Assembly: GCA_014084085.1 (NCBI GenBank)
Contig: NPFB01000180.1
Coordinates: 1 to 64,000 of the forward strand
Direction: 5' to 3'
Length of the DNA stretch: 64,000 bases
From: Hondaea fermentalgiana
Taxonomy: Eukaryota; Sar; Bigyra; Thraustochytrida; Thraustochytriidae
Below the pieces are notes generated by a model. The model did no database searches, was not told the DNA's origin, and was given only the letters and a program-made list of their open reading frames with translations. Of the stretch, positions 57,008 to 64,000 are shown piece by piece (within the stretch, counting starts at the first letter, position 1; every line of letters starts with the position of its first letter). A program made the position numbers and the translations under genes.

Positions 57008-58969
57008 ATGGTTCAGGCAACCAAGGCTCTCGTCGCCATTGCGGTTCTCGCCGCGAGTCTTTTTCCCGCGTCAGCGGAAACTCGGGTGACAACCATCAAG
57101 GATCGCCTCATCGTTCGAAGCGAGAGCTGCTCGTGCAAGAAAGTCAACAGCATCGTCGAGCAATTGCGTGTCGAAGAGGTGCAACAAGGCCTGATCGGCA
57201 TTTCGTCCTCCCGAGGAGCTCGCGCGGCGCGCCTCGGTAAGTCGTGCTACACCATTATCGAGGCAAGTGAATTTGTCAAGCAAAAGCTTGAGCAGCACCC
57301 CTGCATCGCCTCTGTTCAATACGATGAGCAGTTCGATTCGGATGGCTATCTTACCCTTCCGACCGAGATGCAGCGTTTCACGGATCAGGTGTCAGGCAGC
57401 GGTAACTTTAACCCGTCGCACACGGGCAAGGGCGTGAAAATCTACGTCTTTGACTCTGGCGTCGAAGAGCGGCATACTGAGTTCGCGGGTCGCCTCTTGC
57501 CTGGATTTTCAGCCCTCAGCTACGGATCGTTTCGCGACAGCGATGGAAATGTTATCTCCAACCCTGAATACCCCCCGTACAATGATACCAACAGCCACGG
57601 GACCTGCGTGGCCGGCACCGCCGCCGGTGCGCAGTACGGATTGGCCTCGGAAGCGTCCATCATTTCCGTGCGCGTGCTCTCCGGTGCAAGCGGCGTCACT
57701 TCGGACATCATTGGAGGTCTGGCTTGGGTCATGGAACAGCAGTCTCCGTCTGGAGGCTCGACGGTCGACGAAACGGCGGTCATCAACCTTTCCATCTCGA
57801 GCCAGGGATCAACGTTGGACCAGCCGTTTCAGGATGCTAGCGACGCGGGTCTCATTACCGTAATCGCTGCAGGAAACTCTAAGGTGGATGCCAGCGGATA
57901 CTCGCCTCAGCGTCTCGGTGGCACCGCTCAAGATGAGTGCGGCCCAGTCGTTGTCGGCGCGCTCGCGGCCTGGTCGTCTTACAAAATGGCTGACTACAGC
58001 AATTTTGGCGACAATGTTGATTTACTCATGTCGGGCACCGTTGTTTGCGCGAGAAAGGAAACGACTGACGAGTACTACGTTGGCAAAACTGGAACCTCCT
58101 ATGCTGCGCCAATGGTCGCTGGCATTCTTGCAACTTACCTTGAGAAGAATAGCATGGACAAGTGCGCTGCCATCTCGAACATGTTCCAGGACGCCTTGTA
58201 TGACGCTGCGGTGATTCCCGAGGAGAGGTTGGAGACGCCGAACATTATTCCGCAGATGCCCTCTCTTCTCTTTGATGATGCACCGGAGAGTGACAGCACA
58301 CCCAAGCCCACGGCAAAGCCCACATCAGTGCCCACGCCTCTTCCGACCCCGTTTCCTGTAACTGAATCTACACCAAAGCCCACACCCAAGCCTACACCAA
58401 AGCCCACGCCCAAGCCTACAGCCGAGCCTACGCCCAAGCCTACGCCCAAGCCCACGCCCAAGCCCACGCCCAAGCCCACGCCCAAGCCCACGCCCAAGCC
58501 CACGGCATTCCCTACCGAAGGAGGAAGCTTGACTTGCAAGAGTCTTTTGCCAAGCGATACCGCGCAGGAGGCATTCACTCTTACAGGTGATGGCGATGAG
58601 GTGATTATCAATTCAGAGAGTTCATTCCTGACTTACTTTGGAAAGTGGAAAGGAGGACACAGAAAGGGCCCCAACGATCCGAACAAGCTTGGCAACTGGG
58701 AGTGCAAGTTTCGTTTTGTGCTCAGCAAGAGGGGCAAGCCTAAGCTCTTCAAGACTTCTAGCGAATGGACGCCACGCACTGTGAAGGGCATTGGCAACAG
58801 GAAGCCTCCTACTTGGGCTATTCGTGCTGAGTCTAATACTCTCAATCTCTACTACCTGAACGGAGACGCAGAGGAGTTCATTTCTTCGGCCCAACTTCCG
58901 TCGGGATGCTCGCTTCCCCTTACTTTTGACATTTTCGATACCGCCAGCACGGTCGAAATCTGCGAATAA
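57008..58969 (+). CDS. secreted subtilisin-like serine protease (S8, proteinase K type) with TPKP linker
   Basis: 653 residues from ATG 57008. The signal peptide is MVQATKALVAIAVLAASLFPASA. A propeptide (about 24-115, with inhibitor-like pattern) precedes the catalytic domain. The triad is Asp149 (YVFDSGVEERHTEF), His197 (NSHGTCVAGTAAG) and Ser364 (GTSYAAPMVAG). Oxyanion Asn290 is in AAGNS. The motif HGTCVAG with Cys is the proteinase K branch. A linker of about 80 residues (430-510) repeats TPKP/TPKPT and is a likely O-glycosylated spacer. A C-terminal domain of about 140 residues with several Cys (LTCKSLLPSD ... WECKFRFVLS ... GCSLPLTFDI) is unrecognised and may bind a substrate or cell surface. 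It should be an extracellular degradative enzyme. Confidence 0.93.
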   Translation: MVQATKALVAIAVLAASLFPASAETRVTTIKDRLIVRSESCSCKKVNSIVEQLRVEEVQQGLIGISSSRGARAARLGKSCYTIIEASEFVKQKLEQHPCIASVQYDEQFDSDGYLTLPTEMQRFTDQVSGSGNFNPSHTGKGVKIYVFDSGVEERHTEFAGRLLPGFSALSYGSFRDSDGNVISNPEYPPYNDTNSHGTCVAGTAAGAQYGLASEASIISVRVLSGASGVTSDIIGGLAWVMEQQSPSGGSTVDETAVINLSISSQGSTLDQPFQDASDAGLITVIAAGNSKVDASGYSPQRLGGTAQDECGPVVVGALAAWSSYKMADYSNFGDNVDLLMSGTVVCARKETTDEYYVGKTGTSYAAPMVAGILATYLEKNSMDKCAAISNMFQDALYDAAVIPEERLETPNIIPQMPSLLFDDAPESDSTPKPTAKPTSVPTPLPTPFPVTESTPKPTPKPTPKPTPKPTAEPTPKPTPKPTPKPTPKPTPKPTPKPTAFPTEGGSLTCKSLLPSDTAQEAFTLTGDGDEVIINSESSFLTYFGKWKGGHRKGPNDPNKLGNWECKFRFVLSKRGKPKLFKTSSEWTPRTVKGIGNRKPPTWAIRAESNTLNLYYLNGDAEEFISSAQLPSGCSLPLTFDIFDTASTVEICE

Positions 58970-61355
58970 GATTTCTGACATCATTCGACCAGACCGTGAG
59001 GCATCATCTGCTCTGTAGCATAGCTGTTGTCAATTTTAATCTAGCAACTAAAATTAATCTTCCTCTTCTTCATAGCACCGCTTTCCGTCCGTTAACGCCA
59101 AAGAGAGAGCTCCTCGCGACCAATCTTACAATGTCAACCACATCTCTCGTTCGGTGACAAAAGCAAGAACGAGAGCAAGACAGCTTTGCAAAAAGATCAC
59201 TCTTGCAAAGATTTCTAAGTCGACCACTCATCAATTTGCGGTCGTAATCGTCTGTCTACCGTTGCGTAAGAAGAGACGACGATCTCAGAACATTCTTTGT
59301 TTGGGAGTATGGTGAGATGTGGTCAAAAGACAACAAAAATTTTTGATATGTTCAACTCTGCAGGCACCGTGGGTAGGCGGGGTTCGGATACTCTGCTCGT
59401 TAAGAAATGACGACCACATCTTCACTTAAGATGGAAACCAGAGTCTACTTTCAAAACAAGAACCAACAGGACCGAAACGCCCCTGGGCATACTATATGAA
59501 CACGAGAAACCATGTTCTGTCTCAAAAGTCTTTTCTACCTTATATCCCTTTTGTGAGCAATGGAAATGACGTGAGCAGGCAGCAGCGCCACAGAAGTAGA
59601 GAGGTCAACTTGGCACCCTATGGGAAGTGTCTTGTAGACTTGCCGTACCAACAACCATCCATTTTCAGCGGCCACCAGCTCATGCGACATTTTCGTAAGT
59701 CTAACATCGCTCGGAGCATGAACTAGCACGGCCAAGAGATCTGTGATCATCAAGCTCTTCATCCTATCCTCTAGACGGCGTTTAAGATGGAGAGAACATC
59801 GAGCTCCACCACCACACCATTTCGTCTTTTGCAGAATGGAATTCATCCAAGAGATCCTAGCGTACTGAGGTGTACTAGCAACCCATTTGACTCTACGAAC
59901 TTCGTAACCCTTTGTTCTGAAACAATGGTCTCGCCATGGGGGGCGGTAGGCGAAACTAGGTGACCTGTGGTGCGTTGGGAAAAAAATTGACGCAACAAAC
60001 ATCAAGATTATTTCAATAATTTTAACACGCATCAATGCGCGCAATAAGTTCTTCATAAAAAGCTTCGGCAAGGTAATGGCGACGCTGAAACGGCATGGAC
60101 TCCGTCTCGCGAAAGAGATGTTTNNNNNNNNNNNNNNNNNNNNNNNNNNNNNNNNNNNNNNNNNNNNNNNNNNNNNNNNNNNNNNNNNNNNNNNNNNNNN
60201 NNNNNNNNNNNNNNNNNNNNNNNGAGCCTGGCTGGGCTGGCTGCTGATGCGATGCGGCCTTGGCGCGATCTCCGCGGGGGGCGCGCGCGGACGGAGCGTG
60301 TCGCGGCGGCGCCCGCGCGTGAGGAGGGGGGAGAGAGGGAGGGGTTGCTGGCTTGCGCCTTGCGCCCCTGCCTGCCTGCCTGCCGCGCAAACGCGCGCGC
60401 GCGCAGGGCGAAGAGGGTGTATTAGGTGTTTGGGCAAAGGCCGAGCGTGTGCACACGCTGGCACGCGCGGACGGTGCACACGCGCTGGCTGGCTCAGGCT
60501 GGCCTGGCCTGGAGAAGTCCGTCAATGATTATCAACGCGGCCACAGAACTGCAAGCGAACAACCGTGCGATGTTGGAGATGCTGGAACAGTAATCCCAGG
60601 GTTGACATGAACGAAGAATAAATAACATCCATGGTACTACGTTGTCTGAACGTAGGCCTGGGTCTCGTGATGCTGTCACCAAAAAAGGAGCATGCATCTC
60701 TCGCTCTGCCATAATTTCACAGTGTCTTATTTTTTAAAACTTTTCTCACATGAAAACCAACTCGCACGCGAGCAGCGCTCGCGGGTCGGGTTCCAATCAA
60801 CGATGCCCGTCAAGATGAAAGCAAAATAACCCGGGCTCCGAAGCTACGCGGTCGACATCAAGAGGCAATGCTCAGACCCCAGTAAGACCTCATATCGTCA
60901 TCTTCACGTCAATAAGGCTCCTTCCTCTGCACAATTCTTCTTGAGATCAGCACTTGCTTGACATGAATTTTTACGATTTGTGGGGGGCAATCTCAAAATG
61001 CTTGTTGCAGGGAAAAAAAAAAGAGCATGAAAGCTTGAAAAGTCATTCTCTTTTTCTATGTTCCAAAGATTTCGAAGTCGAACAAGTAGGGCACAGCTTT
61101 GCGGGAAGACCCTCATCTGCCCCTGTCGTCTTCAGATCTGTTTCCACTTCCACTTCGATGGCCTGATCTGTTTTCCCATAAGTGTTTGGTCGTAGGACCT
61201 TCACGTCACGAGCCTTTAGCTCCGTACCGCACGACAATGGTCAAGCTTGACGAGCAATCCAGACAAAGCTCTGACATAGACAAACCACCCAAATCGCGAA
61301 AAGGCCACACGCCGCGCAGGCAACGTAGTACCAGGGCAAGCAGATTTTGAGGAGG
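58970..61355. other. 2.4 kb gene-poor stretch with an assembly gap
   Basis: The left part, to about 60120, has lower GC and short AT-rich runs with no credible frame. The right part after the gap is GC-rich with GCCT and GCGC repeats. It probably holds the protease 3' untranslated region and the methyltransferase promoter. No RNA gene is recognised. Confidence 0.5.
60124..60223. other. assembly gap of 100 N
   Basis: Exactly 100 N of unknown true length. It marks an abrupt change from AT-richer sequence on the left to GC-rich repeats on the right. Confidence 0.98.
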
Positions 61356-62675
61356 ATGCGCAGGCCGCTGGCGCTGGCCAGTGCCACATGGCTTGCGCCG
61401 ATCGGCGACAACCATGCCGGCGCCAGCCTATGTCGTGGCGCCGCTAGAGCGTTTTCTGACCGCGCGGGAACGAAAAAGGCCAAAAGATTATCACGGTCCA
61501 AGGACGGCATTTTTGCGCTGGGCGAGACCATGGTCCGCGGCGACGTCCGCGAAATCGTCTCGTCCAAGCTGCGCTTCCGACCCCCTCGCAAAGTCTGGGT
61601 CCTTGAGGAAAGTCCGCCGCAGGAGGCGCTGACGCGACGCTTTAGCGAGTCCGTTGGCGCGCTCTGGCATGGCGACTTCACCGAGGGACGGAAAGTGCTC
61701 TCGAGCGTGAGTCGATACTTTAAAAGACGCTTATCACCCAACATGAAAAAGGCAGTGACCCCTGCCGAAGATTTCCGACTGCTTCGCAAATTCAGAGCAG
61801 AACAGGCAACGCGGACCTCGCTGCTCCTGCTCGACATCAGCCCGGGCTTTACCCTACGCGGCGAGGGTGCCCCCGATGATCTTTCGGAAGCCCTCTCCTT
61901 TGCACTTGGCCCTGAGTTCGAGGATCGTAGCTTTCTCGTGCCCTTGACCGAAGTTCTCGGCATGGTCGGTGCGCTCAATTGGTTCAAGACGGGCATTGAA
62001 GTCCCTGCGCTCGAGGTTCCGGAGTTTCGACTCCGTCCACACTTTAGCGTGTTTCCGCCAACGCGCCAAGACTATGTGTCATTGCTCGCACGAGTGTCTT
62101 TGCCCATCCAGCGCGACCACGTGATCGAGGTCGGATCGGGAAGCGGCGTGCTGACGGCACTACTCCTCCAGCGTTGCGGTGTGGACCGTCTCGTCGCCAC
62201 GGACACGAACCTTCGTGCCGTCGAAAACACTCGCGCTACACTAGCTTCACTCGGTCTTGAAGACCGAGCACAAGTGATTGCCACATCGCAACTTCCCAAC
62301 GCCGAGCCTGCCGACCTCATCGTCTGCAACCCTCCCTGGATGCCTGGTCGTCCCAGCTCAGCACTCGAGTCGGCGATCGTTGGCGACACGATGATCCATG
62401 ACTTTATTAAAGCGGCTTCAGCATCCGTGCGCCCCGACTCGGGTCGCATCCTTTTCTTCATGTCTAATCTCGCCGAGCTTATTGGAATTCAGCCCAAGGG
62501 TTATCTCGATGATCTTTTTTATCGAAATGGTCTCGAGGTCGTCGAGACAGTGACAACGGAGCCAAAGCATGAAGACCATCAAGTCCCGAGCATTGCTGCC
62601 GCGCGAAAGCTCAAGCTCGCCGATTTGCGTGCCAGCGAGACAGTTTCACTCTATTCTTTGCGTCGGCGACTGTGA
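61356..62675 (+). CDS. class I SAM methyltransferase with NPPW motif
   Basis: 439 residues from ATG 61356. The N-terminus (MRRPLALASATWLAP ... CRGAARAFSD) could be a mitochondrial presequence. Motif I, VIEVGSGSGVLTALLL, is at about 256-271. The acidic motif ATDTN follows, and the catalytic-type motif VCNPPWMPG has Asn325-Pro-Pro-Trp328. NPPY/NPPW motifs mark enzymes that methylate amide or exocyclic amine nitrogens (release-factor Gln, or adenine and guanine in nucleic acids). The N-terminal 200 residues are unrecognised, and include KVWVLEESPPQEALTRRF and LLLDISPGFTLRG. The target may be a protein glutamine or an RNA base. The neighbour is a convergent oxygenase gene. Confidence 0.82.
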   Translation: MRRPLALASATWLAPIGDNHAGASLCRGAARAFSDRAGTKKAKRLSRSKDGIFALGETMVRGDVREIVSSKLRFRPPRKVWVLEESPPQEALTRRFSESVGALWHGDFTEGRKVLSSVSRYFKRRLSPNMKKAVTPAEDFRLLRKFRAEQATRTSLLLLDISPGFTLRGEGAPDDLSEALSFALGPEFEDRSFLVPLTEVLGMVGALNWFKTGIEVPALEVPEFRLRPHFSVFPPTRQDYVSLLARVSLPIQRDHVIEVGSGSGVLTALLLQRCGVDRLVATDTNLRAVENTRATLASLGLEDRAQVIATSQLPNAEPADLIVCNPPWMPGRPSSALESAIVGDTMIHDFIKAASASVRPDSGRILFFMSNLAELIGIQPKGYLDDLFYRNGLEVVETVTTEPKHEDHQVPSIAAARKLKLADLRASETVSLYSLRRRL

Positions 62676-62772
62676 TGATGATAAGGCCAAGATATTATGA
62701 ATTCAGACAGACGGAGCTGTTGCAAGTTCTCTTCTTCTTTGCTTTCGTATTCTGTTTGACCTCTTCTCTTAT

Positions 62773-63885
62773 TCAAAGCTTGGCATCCTGCTTGACCTTT
62801 TCTGTTGTTGAATCACGACTTGCGTAAATCATATTCAACGTGGCAGCCGTGAACTCGCCAAAGGTCATGCCTTCGGCATATTGGATTGGCAAGGGAACCC
62901 CTGGAGCACGCGGGTGCGGAGATTGCAAGACATCGCGCGCGGCAGGTTGCAAGAAAAGGGCAAAAGTGCATCGTGATAGGTGCATCTTGCTTGTGAGTGT
63001 GACACAATGCGGCGTGGCTCCGAGCCAGCACCCACTCTCAATCTGGGCTGCCTGACCCACTTGAAAGGCGATGCAGTCTTCTGGAATCTGCACGACAACC
63101 TCACGACCTGACCTCGTGCGAATGCGAAGGTCGTCCTGTTGCGGACGCACCTCTCGCGCTACATCGCCAGGCGCTTCTTCATCAAAGTACATGGCCTTCG
63201 TCAAGCACGTTATCGAGCCATGATCACTGTGCCAGCCACACCAATTTCCTGTGGCGCCCGAATCTTTCCGACTCGCTTCCCCCGGCGTTTCTGGATAGTA
63301 GTAGAGGAGGCGGCCCTTGGCGGCTGTTGGCTCGACAGTAACTCTGGCAAGGGGTTGTTGCAATATGCTAACTCCTTGCAGCTCCAGGTACGCATCGCAG
63401 GTCTGCGCCACTAAATTTGCAGTGGCTCGCATTAATTCGCATAGGTGCTCCATTGCGGGCTCAAGTTCTGGGATTTCACGGGTTGGCCAGACATTGTGAG
63501 CAGAGGACAGATTTGCATCCGCCTCATTGTCATCCGTCCTCGTCGCGCCAGCGGTTCGAGAGTCGAGTGGGACATGAAAGGGATTTGCATAAAAGGATCC
63601 TTTGCGAAGATCTGGCGACCCGTCTTCCAACGTTTCCTTGCCATGAGACCACCCAAACTGATAATGGCGCTCCGGGACCTCGAATTGACGCTGGACGTCG
63701 ACATCAAGTTTTCCGAATGTCCTTGCGAGTGGGAGCAAGCGTTTACGAGCCTCGATGTAGCCATCAACACCCCGAACAGCCAGTGCACCGAGACCGTGCG
63801 GGCCCAATGCTTTTGACACGGCATCTTGTGCGATCGGCGATCGAGGGTCTGCGAGATCCGCCACATCCACGACAACAAGGTCCAT
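62773..63885 (-). CDS. 2-oxoglutarate/Fe(II)-dependent oxygenase, isopenicillin N synthase-like
   Basis: 370 residues from ATG 63885. The enzyme family oxidises small molecules with Fe(II), O2 and usually 2-oxoglutarate. The iron facial triad is His219 and Asp221 (GWHSDHGSITCLT) and His293 (GATPHCV). Arg305 with Thr307 in SRCTFALFLQP matches the RxS/T that holds 2-oxoglutarate. An N-terminal DIOX_N-like part (about 1-140, with LARTFGKLDVDVQRQFEV and a YQFGWSHGKE segment) is present. The length suits the isopenicillin N synthase / gibberellin-oxidase type. No targeting signal is evident. The substrate is unknown; in protists such genes often belong to uncharacterised catabolism or secondary metabolism. 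Confidence 0.88.
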   Translation of the reverse strand: MDLVVVDVADLADPRSPIAQDAVSKALGPHGLGALAVRGVDGYIEARKRLLPLARTFGKLDVDVQRQFEVPERHYQFGWSHGKETLEDGSPDLRKGSFYANPFHVPLDSRTAGATRTDDNEADANLSSAHNVWPTREIPELEPAMEHLCELMRATANLVAQTCDAYLELQGVSILQQPLARVTVEPTAAKGRLLYYYPETPGEASRKDSGATGNWCGWHSDHGSITCLTKAMYFDEEAPGDVAREVRPQQDDLRIRTRSGREVVVQIPEDCIAFQVGQAAQIESGCWLGATPHCVTLTSKMHLSRCTFALFLQPAARDVLQSPHPRAPGVPLPIQYAEGMTFGEFTAATLNMIYASRDSTTEKVKQDAKL

Positions 63886-64000
63886 CTTGCTCAATCTCGA
63901 GCTCTTTCTCCGCGTTGACCTCAATTAGAAAAAAGAAATGTCTGTTGATTATTGCCCGCCGCGACGTCGCGCGATCCGTCCCAGAAGCAAACGTCCAAGG

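Noticed and set aside
58370..58505. The TPKP coding repeat considered as an independent repeat element
   Set aside because: It is in frame and part of the protease linker. It is described with that gene.
59535..60479. A minus-strand frame of 314 codons near 60 kb
   Set aside because: It reads through the 100 N filler, joins unlike sequence on each side and shows no conserved motif.
1..64000. tRNA, rRNA, transposon and virus-like genes
   Set aside because: I looked for T-loop-like GTTCRANYC signals with matching stems, and for transposase, reverse transcriptase, integrase and capsid-like motifs, and found none I could support by eye. A tRNAscan or RepeatMasker run would decide.

Overview
This window looks like nuclear DNA of a flagellated protist. 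The best fit is a thraustochytrid or other labyrinthulomycete stramenopile; this is an inference from gene content and style, not a database result. It is GC-rich and coding DNA lies on both strands in long, mostly intron-free frames. The genes are clearly eukaryotic: P4-ATPase, VPS16, intraflagellar transport IFT122, TMTC-type mannosyltransferase, PPR protein, RhoGEF, mitochondrial formyl-THF synthetase. IFT122 implies a cilium or flagellum. Three runs of exactly 100 N (18423-18522, 40589-40688, 60124-60223) are assembly gaps of unknown true size. Start codons below are the first plausible ATG. Initial TTG/GTG codons that only extend a frame were not used.

Layout. 1-8.5 kb: a P4-type lipid flippase (-), a 2.6 kb microsatellite-rich spacer, then a protein joining a SAM methyltransferase to a Pkr1-like V-ATPase assembly domain (-). 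8.8-16 kb: VPS16 (+), divergent from that fusion gene, and a proline-rich scaffold protein (+). 16-24 kb: a PPR protein (-, 5' end lost in a gap), a carotenoid cleavage oxygenase (+) and a TMTC-like ER protein (-). 24-35 kb: IFT122 (+), mitochondrial formate-THF ligase (-), a small membrane protein (-) and an MscS-type channel (+) whose 3' end is tandemly duplicated. 35-37.6 kb is gene-poor. 37.6-38.8 kb: a sulfotransferase-like membrane protein (+).

39-50.3 kb is the most unusual part. It is a block-duplicated cluster of three gene types, called X, Y and Z here. X (-) and Y (-) are unrecognised, probably nuclear proteins that may share a beta-rich core. Z (+) is a TPR protein. The ancestral order was apparently X-Y-Z. 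Y is present in three intact copies. Z is intact only in the last block, is a frameshifted 5' fragment in the first and is absent from the second. A broken 5' piece of a second X is fused directly to the Z fragment.

50.8-64 kb: a RhoGEF with a split PH domain (+), a type-I-like glutamine synthetase with a mitochondrial presequence (-), a secreted subtilase with a threonine/proline/lysine linker (+), a 2.4 kb gene-poor stretch with a gap, a class I methyltransferase with an NPPW motif (+) and a 2-oxoglutarate/Fe(II) oxygenase (-).

Many neighbours are divergent pairs on one short spacer (fusion gene/VPS16, PPR/carotenoid oxygenase, TMTC/IFT122, small membrane protein/MscS, Y/Z, glutamine synthetase/protease). 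The genes do not form one pathway. The clearest functional link is the vacuole/V-ATPase pair at 7.5-12 kb.
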